Shown piece after piece: positions 54,581 to 63,454 of a stretch of 64,000 nt of DNA. The first letter of the stretch is position 1; each line of letters opens with the position of its first letter. Both the position numbers and the translations under genes were made by a program. A model generated the notes under the pieces. The model was not told where the DNA came from, searched no databases, and saw only the letters and a program-made list of their open reading frames with translations. This DNA is from Curtobacterium pusillum (lineage in GTDB: Bacteria > Actinomycetota > Actinomycetes > Actinomycetales > Microbacteriaceae). The stretch is taken from the NCBI GenBank assembly GCA_002025645.1, contig CP018783.1, positions 1,984,001-2,048,000 on the forward strand. The letters are read 5' to 3'.

Positions 54581-55768
54581 ATGAGCGTCATGGTCTCCCT
54601 CTTCGATGCGAACCGCACCCGCACCAGCGAGAAGTACACGGCCTACCCGCCGGAGGTGCTGCCGATGTTCGTCGCCGAGATGGACAGCATGCTCGCCGAG
54701 CCCGTTCGGGAGGCGCTGGTGACCGCGGTCACGAACGGCGACACCGGGTACGTCGGGCACGGCCGGGCGCTCCCGGAGGCGTTCGCGGACTTCGCGGAGA
54801 CCCGGTGGGGATGGCACGTCGACCCCGATCTCGTCCGCACCACCACGGACGTCTCGGTCGCGGCGGTGGAGACGCTCCGCCGGGTGATCGAGCCGGGCGA
54901 CCAGGTCGTGATCATGCCGCCCGTGTACCCGCCGTTCTGGGAGTACGTCGCCGAGGCCGGCGGCTCCGTGACCGAGGTCCCGCTGCTCGCTCCGGAGGGC
55001 ACCGCCGACCCGTTCGACACCACGGCCGGGTGGCGGATGGACCTGGACGGGATCGCCCGGGCCTTCGCGGACGGCGCCCGCACGGTCCTGCTCTGCAACC
55101 CGCACAACCCCCTCGGCCTCGTGCACGCCCGCGACGAGCTGGCGGCGCTCGCCCGCCTCGCCGCGGAGTGGGACGCCGTGGTGGTCTCGGACGAGATCCA
55201 CGCCCCGCTCGTGCACGCCGACACGACGTTCACGCCGTTCCTCGACTCGTGCCCCGAGGCCGCCGGGCTCGGGGTGGCACTGACGAGCGCGAGCAAGGCC
55301 TGGAACCTCGCCGGGACGAAGTGCGCCCTGATGATCGGCGCCTCGGACCGTGCCCGCGAGTGGTTCGACGGGATGCCCACCGAGGTCGTCGAGCGTACCG
55401 GGATCCTCGGCTACACCGCGAGCGTCGCGGCGTTCAGCGAGGGCGGGCCGTGGCTCGCGTCGCTGCTCACCGAGCTCGCGGCGAACCGGCGCACCCTCGC
55501 CGAACGACTCGGGGACGTCCTGCCCGGCACCGGCTACCGGCAGCCGCAGGCGTCGTACCTCGCCTGGCTCGACCTGCGGGCGCTCCCGTGGGGTGACGAC
55601 CCCGCAGCACTGCTCGTCGACGAGGCGAAGGTCGCGCTCGGCAGCGGACCGGACTTCGGACGCCAGGGCCTCGGGTTCGCCCGGCTGAACTTCGGGTGCT
55701 CGGCGGAGACCCTCGACGAAGGACTCAGCCGCCTGCACACCGCGTGGTCGCGGCGGGCAGACGGCTGA
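54581..55768 (+). CDS. MalY/PatB-type PLP-dependent C-S lyase/aminotransferase
   Basis: 395 aa, fold-type I. CNPHNPLGLVHARDEL, VVVSDEIHAPLVHAD and the PLP-lysine in TSASKAWNLAGTKCAL are the PatB/MalY signatures; MFVAEMDSMLAEPVREAL is the typical N-terminus. These enzymes usually cleave cystathionine or similar thioethers; exact specificity is not visible. Length is normal. Confidence 0.88.
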   Translation: MSVMVSLFDANRTRTSEKYTAYPPEVLPMFVAEMDSMLAEPVREALVTAVTNGDTGYVGHGRALPEAFADFAETRWGWHVDPDLVRTTTDVSVAAVETLRRVIEPGDQVVIMPPVYPPFWEYVAEAGGSVTEVPLLAPEGTADPFDTTAGWRMDLDGIARAFADGARTVLLCNPHNPLGLVHARDELAALARLAAEWDAVVVSDEIHAPLVHADTTFTPFLDSCPEAAGLGVALTSASKAWNLAGTKCALMIGASDRAREWFDGMPTEVVERTGILGYTASVAAFSEGGPWLASLLTELAANRRTLAERLGDVLPGTGYRQPQASYLAWLDLRALPWGDDPAALLVDEAKVALGSGPDFGRQGLGFARLNFGCSAETLDEGLSRLHTAWSRRADG

Positions 55769-55787
55769 TCGGTCGAGCGCGGACGGA

Positions 55788-56573
55788 CTACTCGAAGAGC
55801 TGCCAGGCCGGCTTGTTCGCGTACGTGTACGTGTAGTAGTCGGCGAGCTTGAGGCCCGCCGCGGCTTCCTCGTCGACGACGACGGTGGCGTGCTCGTGCA
55901 GCTGCAGCGCGGACCCGGGGACGAACGAGGACAGCGGGCCCTCGACCGCGGCGGCGACGGCATCGGCCTTCGACGAGCCCTGGGCCACGAGGACGAGCTC
56001 ACGGGCGTCGAGGATGGTGCCGAGCCCCTGCGTCATGCAGTGCGTCGGGACCTGGTCGAGGTTGTCGAAGAACCGGGCGTTCGCCTCGCGCGTGGACGGC
56101 GCGAGGGTCTTGATGCGCGTGCGGGACGCGAACGAGGACGTCGGCTCGTTGAACCCGATGTGCCCGTTCGCGCCGATGCCGAGGATCTGCACGTCGACCC
56201 CGCCGGCGGCACGGATCGCGGCGTCGTACTCCTTCGCCGCGAACTCGAGGTCGGAGGCGCGACCGTCCGGGACCCGGACGCGGGAGGGTTCGAACCCGAG
56301 CGGATCGATGACGTCACGCTGGATCACCGAGGCGTAGGACTCCGGGTGCTCGAGCGGGATGCCGACGTACTCGTCGAGGGCGAACGCGCGGGCCTCGGCG
56401 AACGAGATCTCCCCGGCGTCGACACGACGCTTGAGGTCGGCGTAGATGCCCTGGGGGCTGGACCCCGTGGCGACACCGATGACGGCGGACGGCTTCTTCG
56501 CGACGACGGAAGCGATCTTGGCCGCGGCGACGCGACCGACCTCAGCCGGCGTGGGCAGGATGATGATCTCCAC
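55788..56573 (-). CDS. nagB: glucosamine-6-phosphate deaminase
   Basis: 261 aa. MEIIILPTPAEVGRVAAAKI, GVATGSSPQGIYADLK, FALDEYVGIPLEHPESY (catalytic Asp), ILGIGANGHIGFNEPTSSF (active-site His region) and the C-terminal KPAWQLFE are intact. It converts GlcN-6-P to fructose-6-P and ammonia, downstream of NagA. Convergent with the C-S lyase gene. Confidence 0.95.
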   Translation of the reverse strand: MEIIILPTPAEVGRVAAAKIASVVAKKPSAVIGVATGSSPQGIYADLKRRVDAGEISFAEARAFALDEYVGIPLEHPESYASVIQRDVIDPLGFEPSRVRVPDGRASDLEFAAKEYDAAIRAAGGVDVQILGIGANGHIGFNEPTSSFASRTRIKTLAPSTREANARFFDNLDQVPTHCMTQGLGTILDARELVLVAQGSSKADAVAAAVEGPLSSFVPGSALQLHEHATVVVDEEAAAGLKLADYYTYTYANKPAWQLFE

Positions 56574-56632
56574 GGTGACAGCCTACTGGTCATGACCAGT
56601 CCGCGACAGGGTGGTGTCGGTAGCGTGGCGGC

Positions 56633-57112
56633 ATGCCCACGCCTGACTTCGTCCTGTCCCTCCGCTCGAAGATCGGGAACGATCCGCTCTGGCTCACCGG
56701 GGTCACCGCGGTCGTGACGCGCGGCGAGGGTCCTGATCGCGAGCTCCTGGTCGTGCGCCGGGCCGACAACCACGCGTTCACGCCGGTGACGGGCATCGTC
56801 GACCCGGGCGAGGAACCCGCGGTCGCCGCCGAACGCGAGGTCCTCGAGGAAGCCGACGTCGTCGCGGTCGCCGAACGCCTGGCCTGGGTGCAGGTGCTGC
56901 CGGAGATGACGTACACGAACGGTGACCGGGCGCAGTACCTCGACCTGGTGTTCGCCTGCCGGTACGTGTCCGGTGAGCCGTTCCCCGCCGACGGCGAGAA
57001 CACCGAGGCGTTCTGGGCCCGGCTCGACGCCCTGCCCGAGATGCCCGCGAACATGCGGGCACGGATCGAGGCGGCCCTGTCCGACGACCCGACCACGCGC
57101 TTCCAGCGCTGA
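56633..57112 (+). CDS. Nudix hydrolase
   Basis: 159 aa. Nudix box GIVDPGEEPAVAAEREVLEE followed by AD; the expected G after the EE is replaced by A-D, a mild deviation. ELLVVRRADNHAFTPVTG precedes it. Substrate unknown. Divergent from nagB, 59 bp apart. Confidence 0.82.
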   Translation: MPTPDFVLSLRSKIGNDPLWLTGVTAVVTRGEGPDRELLVVRRADNHAFTPVTGIVDPGEEPAVAAEREVLEEADVVAVAERLAWVQVLPEMTYTNGDRAQYLDLVFACRYVSGEPFPADGENTEAFWARLDALPEMPANMRARIEAALSDDPTTRFQR

Positions 57113-57119
57113 CCCCACC

Positions 57120-57161
57120 GGACTGGAGGCACGGGGCGGGTCCGCCCCGCGCCTCCAGTCC
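57120..57161. repeat. full palindromic copy of the CTGGAGGC element
   Basis: GGACTGGAGGC (57120-57130) pairs with GCCTCCAGTCC (57151-57161), enclosing CGGGGCGG/CCGCCCCG. Follows the Nudix stop at once and may terminate it. Confidence 0.75.
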
Positions 57162-57247
57162 GCCGTCGGTCGCCCCGTACCCGCCAAAGCGACGGATTCC
57201 TGCGAACCGTCGGCGGGATCCTGTCGGTTCGGCGGCAGGGTCGGCAC

Positions 57248-57262
57248 GGCCTGGAGGCACGG
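57248..57262. repeat. copy of the CTGGAGGC dispersed motif
   Basis: GGCCTGGAGGCACGG, second copy within 130 bp, before the 3' end of the ABC ATPase gene. CGCCAAAGCGAC at 57182-57193 is shared in inverse with 4886-4897. Confidence 0.5.
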
Positions 57263-57311
57263 TGTCGCTTTCGCGCGCTGGTCGCGCGGGCAGCGCGGCG
57301 GCGGAACGCCG

Positions 57312-58382
57312 CTACGCGAGCGGGGCGACCGCCACGGGCGCGCCGAGCAGGCGCACCGCGACGGCGTCGCCGGCTGCTCGGCGGTCGCCGACCTCGTGTT
57401 GGACGGTCACGACGGTGTCGTCGTCGAGCCGGACCGTGGTGCGCCGGATCGAGCCGAGGAAGCTCGAGGCGACGACGGTGCCGGTGACGCCCTCCGCCGC
57501 GAAGGCGACGTCCTCCGGGCGGACGTAGGCGATGACCGGACCGTCGGCCACCGAGGCGTCGAGCGCGGGGACGCGGAACCCGTACACGAACACGTCGCCG
57601 CCGCGCAGGTCGCCCCGGAGCCGGTTCGACTGCCCGACGAAGTCCGCGGTGAACGCCGACGACGGGGACCGGTAGAGCTCCTCGGGCGTGCCGATCTGCT
57701 CGATGTCCCCGGCGTTCATCACGGCGATGCGGTCGGAGACGGCGAGCGCCTCTTCCTGGTCGTGGGTGACGAACACCGTGGTGATGCCGAGGTCGCTCTG
57801 GATGCGGCGGATCTCGTCGCGCAGGGACACCCGGACCTTGGCGTCGAGGGCGGACAGCGGCTCGTCGAGCAGCAGGACCCGGGGCCGGGTGACGAGCGCG
57901 CGGGCGAGGGCGACGCGTTGCTGCTGTCCACCCGACAGCTGGTGCGGGTACCGGTCGGCGAAGTCCGCCAGGTGCACCATGTCGAGCGCGTCGATCACCC
58001 GTTCGCGGCGTGCTGCGGCGGGGACGCGGCGCATCTCCAGGCCGAAGGCGACGTTCTGCCGCACCGTCATGTGCGGGAACAGCGAGTACTGCTGGAACAC
58101 CATGCCGATGTCGCGCTTGTTCACCGGGGTGCTCGCGACGTCGCTGCCGTCGATGCGGATCGAGCCGGCGTCGATGGCCTCGAGGCCGGCGAGTGCGCGG
58201 AGGGCCGTGGTCTTCCCGCACCCGGACGGGCCGAGCAGCGAGACGAACTCACCCGGTTCCACGCGGAGTGACAGGCCGGCCAGGGCTCGGTGGGTGCCGT
58301 AGTGCTTCTCGACGGCCTCGAGCTCCACGGTCGCGCCCGTGGAGGACAGCGACGTCGGGGCGGCGGGGGCGGTGACGGTCAT
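57312..58382 (-). CDS. ABC importer ATP-binding subunit (PotA/FbpC-like)
   Basis: 356 aa. Walker A GPSGCGKTTALRALAG, Q-loop GMVFQQYSLFPHMTV, signature [15 protein letters not shown], Walker B VLLLDEPLSALDAKVR and switch VTHDQEEALAVSDR, followed by a TOBE regulatory domain (about 265-356). Last gene of a four-gene importer operon, overlapping the permease stop by ATGA. Confidence 0.92.
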   Translation of the reverse strand: MTVTAPAAPTSLSSTGATVELEAVEKHYGTHRALAGLSLRVEPGEFVSLLGPSGCGKTTALRALAGLEAIDAGSIRIDGSDVASTPVNKRDIGMVFQQYSLFPHMTVRQNVAFGLEMRRVPAAARRERVIDALDMVHLADFADRYPHQLSGGQQQRVALARALVTRPRVLLLDEPLSALDAKVRVSLRDEIRRIQSDLGITTVFVTHDQEEALAVSDRIAVMNAGDIEQIGTPEELYRSPSSAFTADFVGQSNRLRGDLRGGDVFVYGFRVPALDASVADGPVIAYVRPEDVAFAAEGVTGTVVASSFLGSIRRTTVRLDDDTVVTVQHEVGDRRAAGDAVAVRLLGAPVAVAPLA

Positions 58383-59275
58383 GCGGACTCCTTCTCGCCG
58401 GTGCGCCGCGCGCCGATCCGGCCGATGACGACGAGCAGCACGAACCCGAACACGAGCGCGCCGAGCGAGAAGATCGCGGCGACGTACGGGTCGGTCTGCT
58501 GCACGAGCACGAGCGCCGTCTGGAACGTCGTGCGGGACAGGAACGAGGCGAGGGTGTACTCGCCGAGGACGACCGTGATGGTCAGGAAGCACGCGGCCGT
58601 GATGCCGCGGCGGAGGTTCGGCAGGAGCACCCGCCAGGTGACCGTCCACCACGAGGCGCCGAGGGACCGGGCGGCCTCGGACAGCACGGCCATGTCCATC
58701 GCGGTGATGGCGGCGGCGATCGGGCGGAACGCGAACGGCAGCGCGATGATGCCGATCGCGAAGGACAGCGTCCACGCGTCCGACCCGAACACCTGCGCGA
58801 CGACCTGGTACACGGGGATGAACCCGACGACGAGGACGACGACCGGGACGGTGATCGGCACGATGCAGACGAACTCCAGGACCCGGCGGAGGCGCGGGTA
58901 GCGGAGTGCGGTGATGACCTGCGCGGGCAGGAGCACCAGCAGGACGATCGCCACCGCGATCACGGCGATGAGGAGCGAGGCGCCGAGGCCGTCGAACACC
59001 GGCTGGTAGGTCGCCGCGTTGACCGGGTCCGCGATCGCGATGTAGTGCGCGAGTGTCAGGCTCCCCTCCGTCCCCTGACGGAAGGTGAACTGGGCGAGGG
59101 CGACGAGCGGGACGGCGAACACGAGGCCGATCACGACCAGCACGATCGCGGCGGTGACCCGCGACGGAGCCGCGCCGAAGCGGGGAACGCGAGCCGTGCC
59201 TCTCCCCACCGGCACGGCCGGTCCGCCGCTGGCGCGTCGCCCCGGAACCGGCGGCGTGGGCCCAGGCCGGTTCAT
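58379..59275 (-). CDS. ABC importer permease 2 (PotC/FbpB-type)
   Basis: 298 aa with six membrane helices, from AAIVLVVIGLVFAVPLVALA to LGALVFGFVLLVVIGRIGA. EAA loop LSEAARSLGASWWTVTWRV. The ATG at 59275 overlaps the first permease stop. Pairs with the product of the upstream gene. Confidence 0.9.
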   Translation of the reverse strand: MNRPGPTPPVPGRRASGGPAVPVGRGTARVPRFGAAPSRVTAAIVLVVIGLVFAVPLVALAQFTFRQGTEGSLTLAHYIAIADPVNAATYQPVFDGLGASLLIAVIAVAIVLLVLLPAQVITALRYPRLRRVLEFVCIVPITVPVVVLVVGFIPVYQVVAQVFGSDAWTLSFAIGIIALPFAFRPIAAAITAMDMAVLSEAARSLGASWWTVTWRVLLPNLRRGITAACFLTITVVLGEYTLASFLSRTTFQTALVLVQQTDPYVAAIFSLGALVFGFVLLVVIGRIGARRTGEKESA

Positions 59276-60246
59276 CGCTGCCACCTCGCTGCCCGACGCT
59301 GCAGCAGCGAGTAACCGCCCATCACGACGGCCATGACGACGACCATGCCGAAGGCGAGCACCCCGGCCACGTTCTGCAGCCCGATGATCGTCTCGCTCGT
59401 GAGCTGCGCACGGATCGTGAGCGGCACGATCCCGCCCTGCGAGATGAGCGCCGCGGCGGTGGCGAACGACGAGAACCCGTTCGCGAACAGGAGCAGCAGC
59501 GAGCCCCAGAACGCCGGCGCGAGCACGGGCAGTCCGATGCGTCGCCAGTACGTCGCGCGGGAGGCACCGAGCGTGGCGGCGGCCTCGCCCCACTGGGACT
59601 TGACGCCCTCCAGGGCGGGCATGAACGTCAGCACCATCAGCGGCACCTGGAAGTAGACGTAGGGGATCACGAGCCCGGGAACCGTGTACAGGAGCCCACC
59701 GGTCGCGTTGCGATCGACGTGGAAGGCGGACACCAGCCACGTGGTGACGAGCCCCTGCACGCCGATCGTCGCGATGAACGCGAACGCGAGCATGACGCCG
59801 CCGAACTGGGCGAGGACGCTCGCGGCCGAGTCGATCATCGACCGCACGAGTCCGTCGGGTCGGAGCGCGGCGAGCGCCCAGCAGACGATCGCCCCGAGGA
59901 CGGCACCGATCACGGCGGAGACGGCGGACAGCGCGAACGAACCGCCGAAGGCGCGGAGCACCGACGGGTCCGTGAAGGCGGCGAGGTTGGCGAACGTCGG
60001 CCGACCGGAGGCGTCGAAGAAACCACTGCCGACCGCGATGACCGCGGGGACGGCGAGGAAGAGCAGGACGTACGCGGCGAACGGGGTGAGGCCGAGCCAC
60101 GCGACGCCCCCGCGGCGCCGGACACGGGGTCCGGCGACGCGGCGGGTGGTGGCACCGGCCGGCTGCTCGCTGGTGACGAGCGTCGCGCCGAGGGTCGGCG
60201 CTGCGACCGGGGCGGCGCTCGACGCGCCAGCCGATGCGGTGGTCAT
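59272..60246 (-). CDS. ABC importer permease 1 (PotB-type)
   Basis: 324 aa with a Ala-rich hydrophilic N-terminus (about 45 residues) and six helices starting GLTPFAAYVLLFLAVPAVIA. EAA loop WGEAAATLGASRATYWRRI. Starts 5 bp after the binding-protein stop. Confidence 0.9.
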   Translation of the reverse strand: MTTASAGASSAAPVAAPTLGATLVTSEQPAGATTRRVAGPRVRRRGGVAWLGLTPFAAYVLLFLAVPAVIAVGSGFFDASGRPTFANLAAFTDPSVLRAFGGSFALSAVSAVIGAVLGAIVCWALAALRPDGLVRSMIDSAASVLAQFGGVMLAFAFIATIGVQGLVTTWLVSAFHVDRNATGGLLYTVPGLVIPYVYFQVPLMVLTFMPALEGVKSQWGEAAATLGASRATYWRRIGLPVLAPAFWGSLLLLFANGFSSFATAAALISQGGIVPLTIRAQLTSETIIGLQNVAGVLAFGMVVVMAVVMGGYSLLQRRAARWQR

Positions 60247-60251
60247 GCTGG

Positions 60252-61397
60252 TCAGGACCCCATCGTCGAGGCCCACTTGGCGGACAGCACCTCGGCTGCC
60301 GCCGTGGCCTGGTCGTCGGTCAGCTCGACGTAGTCCTTCGGCGCGCCCCCGGCAGCGTCGAGGGCGTCCTGGTCGACCTTGCCCGACTTCTCGAGCGCGG
60401 CGAGCGTGGACGGGAAGGCGCCGGCCTGCAGGTACAGGTTCTGCACGTCCGGGCTGGCGATGTACTCCTGCCAGAGGCGCGCGGCCGCGGGGTGCGGGGC
60501 GTCCTTGTTGATGGCCTGCGAGTAGTACGAGCCGAGGGCCTGGCCCTCCGGGACGACGGTCTTCCAGTTCTTGTTCCCGCTCGCTCCGGCGGCCGGGCCC
60601 CACGCGAGGTTGTTGTACGACCACTGGATGACGACCGGGGTCTCACCGGAGGCCACGGTCGCCTGCGTCGGGAGCACGTTCTGGAAGTTGCCGGCCTGCT
60701 TGAGCTTCCCGAAGTACTCGACGCCCTTCGTGATGTCGTCCGCCGAGCCGCCGTTCTCCAGCGCTGCGAGGTAGACCGCGCTCGCGGCCTGGTTCGCCTG
60801 CGTCGGGTCGCCCGAGATCGAGACCTTGCCCTTGTACTCGGAGTCGAGCAGGTCGTTGAGGTCCTTCGGCGCGGTCTTCACCTTCGAGGAGTCGTAGCCG
60901 ATCGACATCAGGCCCGTGTAGTCGCGGGTCCAGGCGCCGTCCTTCTCCTTCAGGTTGTCCGGGATGTCGCTCCAGTTCGCGACCTTGTAGTCGGTCAGCA
61001 GGTCGAGGTTCTGCTGCAGGACCGCGTTGCCGAGGTCGAGCACGTCGGGCGCGGTGGACTGGCCCTTCTGCGACTTCACCGCGGCGACCTCGTCGGCGCT
61101 CGAGCCGTTCGGGTTCGCGGAGTTGATCGTGATGCCGTACTTCTTGGTGAAGCCGTCGATGATCTTGCCGTAGTTGGCCCACGACGGCGGCAGCGCGATG
61201 ACGTTGAGCTGCCCCTCCGACTTGGCGGCCTTGACGAGGGCGTCCATGCCGCCGGCGGACTCGGCGCTGGTGGCGGTCTTCCAGTCGGCGTCGGTGGTGC
61301 CGGACGTGCTGGCGGAGCTCGTGGCCGAGCATCCGGCGAGGGTGACGATCGCGGCGGCGGCCAGGGCGATGCCGGCGAGGGTGCGCTTGTGCTGCAC
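60252..61397 (-). CDS. ABC importer substrate-binding lipoprotein (family 1)
   Basis: 381 aa from GTG at 61397 with AAAGG upstream. Signal peptide with lipobox IVTLAGCSAT. Mature part fits periplasmic-binding-protein class II (GQLNVIALPPSWANYGKII, FTKKYGITINSANPNGSSA, NLAWGPAAGASGNKNWK). Likely ligands from the family are polyamines, ferric ion or phosphonates; the sequence does not decide. First gene of the operon. Confidence 0.88.
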   Translation of the reverse strand: MQHKRTLAGIALAAAAIVTLAGCSATSSASTSGTTDADWKTATSAESAGGMDALVKAAKSEGQLNVIALPPSWANYGKIIDGFTKKYGITINSANPNGSSADEVAAVKSQKGQSTAPDVLDLGNAVLQQNLDLLTDYKVANWSDIPDNLKEKDGAWTRDYTGLMSIGYDSSKVKTAPKDLNDLLDSEYKGKVSISGDPTQANQAASAVYLAALENGGSADDITKGVEYFGKLKQAGNFQNVLPTQATVASGETPVVIQWSYNNLAWGPAAGASGNKNWKTVVPEGQALGSYYSQAINKDAPHPAAARLWQEYIASPDVQNLYLQAGAFPSTLAALEKSGKVDQDALDAAGGAPKDYVELTDDQATAAAEVLSAKWASTMGS

Positions 61398-61574
61398 GGG
61401 GTGTGCCTTTCGGGTGATCGGGAGGAACTCGGGGTCCGGGTCCTGGACGATCGTGGACGCGGCCGGTTTCCGGCCAGTGCTGCGGCGGTGAACGGCGGCG
61501 GAACAGCCGGTTCGCCTGTACGGTTTCGCTTGTCGGCACAGGTGCCGACCCGGTTCACAGTCCTGGAGGCACGG

Positions 61575-62012
61575 ATGCAGTTCACGACGACGGTCCTGCA
61601 AGCACGGAAGACGGCTACCGGATTGCCCGTCCCGCCGTCGGTCATCGAGGCACTCGGCTCCGGGAAGCGTCCCGCCGTGATCGTCACCGTCAACGGGGGC
61701 TACACCTACCGATCGACGGTCGGGGTGATGAACGAGCAGTTCCTCGTACCGCTGTCCGCTGCGCACCGCGAGGCCGCCGGGGTGTCCGCCGGCGACTCCG
61801 TGTCCGTCACGCTCGAGGTCGACACGCAGCCCCGGGTGGTCGACCTGCCCGCCGATCTCGAGACGGCGCTGCACGAGGCCGGGGTGCGGGCGGCGTTCGA
61901 CACGCTCTCGAACTCGCGGCAGCGAGCCCTCGCTGACCCCGTGTCCGAGGCGAAGTCCCCGGAGACCCGCGCACGCCGTGTCGCGAAGGCCGTGGAGGCG
62001 TTGCGCGCGTAG
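61575..62012 (+). CDS. DUF1905/YdeI-like protein
   Basis: 145 aa. FTTTVLQARKTATGLPVP, VTVNGGYTYRSTVGVMN and GVSAGDSVSVTLEVDTQPR form the DUF1905 beta-barrel; the C-terminal AFDTLSNSRQRALADPVSEA and TRARRVAKAVEALRA form the OmdA/YdeI helical part. Cytosolic, function unknown. Its ribosome binding site GGAGG lies within a CTGGAGGCACGG motif directly before the ATG. Divergent from the importer operon. Confidence 0.82.
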   Translation: MQFTTTVLQARKTATGLPVPPSVIEALGSGKRPAVIVTVNGGYTYRSTVGVMNEQFLVPLSAAHREAAGVSAGDSVSVTLEVDTQPRVVDLPADLETALHEAGVRAAFDTLSNSRQRALADPVSEAKSPETRARRVAKAVEALRA

Positions 62013-62034
62013 GTGCGGGTGGGTGCCGTTCCGC

Positions 62035-62113
62035 GCGTACCTGGTGGAATCGGGCGTACCTGGTCGATAGTTCGTGGCAGGTACGCCCGATCGCATCAGG
62101 TATCGCGGGCGTT
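62035..62113. repeat. palindromic repeat array A (GCGTACCTGGT family)
   Basis: CGCGTACCTGGT (62035-62046) and TCGGGCGTACCTGGT (62050-62064) are in tandem; the second pairs over 13 bp with CAGGTACGCCCGA (62078-62090), followed by a degenerate CAGGTATCGCGGG. Related to the array at 63249. Confidence 0.7.
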
Positions 62114-62162
62114 CTGGGAAGGAACGGGCATCAGACCGGACTGGACCGGTTCACCGCTGGGC

Positions 62163-63122
62163 TCAGGACGAGGACGGCCGGGCGCTCCGCAGCGGTCGGA
62201 CCGCACACGGCAGTCCGGCGGCCCGGAGGCGGAGCGACAGGGCATCGAGGTCCCACAGCTCACGCCACTCGAGCCGGAGGACCACCCGGACGCCGGGGAC
62301 CGTGAGCAGCAGCGCGTGCCGACGCTTCTCGGCGAGGAACACCTCGGTGGGTGTCCGCCCCGCGAGGTAGCGCTCCTGCGTGTACTTCGCCCGACCGTCG
62401 ATCTCGATGACCACCCCCTGGTCTGGGAACCAGAAGTCGACGGCGAAGCGCTGACCGCCGACGACGAAGTCCTGCTGCAGTACGGGCTCAGGCAGTCCGA
62501 GCTCCCGGAACACGACCCGCGCGAGCGACTCCGCCGGCGAGCCGGCGCGACCGTCGGCGAGGTCGAGGATCCGACCCGCGAGAGCCCGCCCGCGAGCGCT
62601 CGGGTTCACTGCTCGTCGCAGTTCGTCGAGGCTCGTCCCACGACGCAACACGGCGTCGGCGATGACCACCCCGGCGCGCAGGTCCCCGGACATCGCGACG
62701 TCGACGACTGTCCGCGGGAGCGCGGTGACCGCGATGCCGCGGACCTCGACTCGCTCGACGTCGGACACGGGACGGGTGTGCAGGACCAACTCGCCGGTCC
62801 TCGCGCGGTACATCGACTCCGGGACCGTCGCGTGCACCGGGACAGCCCAGCCACCGAGCGCGGGCAGCCCGTGGATCGCCGCGGCGGAGAGGTGCGACGC
62901 CACCGCTCTGCTGCCGAGCCGACCGAGGCGCGCGTAGACGCGGGTGACGTACCGTTGCCGCGGCCCAGCAGCGTCCCATGCCGCGCCGTCCACGAACGCG
63001 TTCGGTCCTGCTCGGACGAGCCGCCCGGGTCCGCGGAGTCGGGCCCGGCGCCGCAGGGTCGTGGCGTCGAGTCCGGTCTCGTGTGTGTCGGATGCGCGGA
63101 AGATCGGCAGGGGCTCGTTCAT
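62163..63122 (-). CDS. AbiEi-like/DUF559 nuclease-fold protein
   Basis: 319 aa. The N-terminal part (FRASDTHETGLDATTLRRRA, LVRAGPNAFVDGAAW) resembles the AbiEi antitoxin winged helix; the C-terminal DUF559 (Vsr-like) domain has FAVDFWFPDQGVVIEIDGRA with the Asp/Glu catalytic pattern, then HALLLTVPGVRVVLRLEW. Such proteins are frequent in Actinobacteria, role unknown. Flanked on both sides by related palindromes. ATG at 63122. Confidence 0.78.
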   Translation of the reverse strand: MNEPLPIFRASDTHETGLDATTLRRRARLRGPGRLVRAGPNAFVDGAAWDAAGPRQRYVTRVYARLGRLGSRAVASHLSAAAIHGLPALGGWAVPVHATVPESMYRARTGELVLHTRPVSDVERVEVRGIAVTALPRTVVDVAMSGDLRAGVVIADAVLRRGTSLDELRRAVNPSARGRALAGRILDLADGRAGSPAESLARVVFRELGLPEPVLQQDFVVGGQRFAVDFWFPDQGVVIEIDGRAKYTQERYLAGRTPTEVFLAEKRRHALLLTVPGVRVVLRLEWRELWDLDALSLRLRAAGLPCAVRPLRSARPSSS

Positions 63123-63180
63123 GGGACCGACGATGCCCGACCAGCCACCCGCATCCGGCGCCGATCGCGACGACTGTGGA

Positions 63181-63194
63181 CGCGCCTCCAGGCC
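63181..63194. repeat. copy of the CTGGAGGC dispersed motif
   Basis: CGCGCCTCCAGGCC upstream of the DUF559 gene. Confidence 0.5.
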
Positions 63195-63248
63195 ATCCCG
63201 CTTGTGGAGGGGAGACGCTTTTTCCCAGGACGGCCGCGATGCAAAGCG

Positions 63249-63316
63249 GAATCGGGCATACCTGGTGAGAACTTTCGACCAGGTATGCCCGATTCGACCA
63301 GCTACGCCCGAATCCG
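63249..63316. repeat. palindromic repeat array B (GCRTACCTGGT family)
   Basis: GAATCGGGCATACCTGGT (63249-63266) pairs perfectly over 18 bp with 63278-63295; a third unit ACCAGCTACGCCCGAATCC follows. Shares the core with array A, about 1.2 kb away. Confidence 0.75.
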
Positions 63317-63454
63317 CCGGGCGGGGGATCGGGGCCAGGCGGGCGGGCGGGGGGCCAGGCAAAACAAGGCAACCAGCGCGCACAACACGGCGCCGGACGG
63401 AACGCACCCGTGTCCCGTCCGGCGCCGCGGTCCTTCGCGCGCGGGCCCGCTGCC

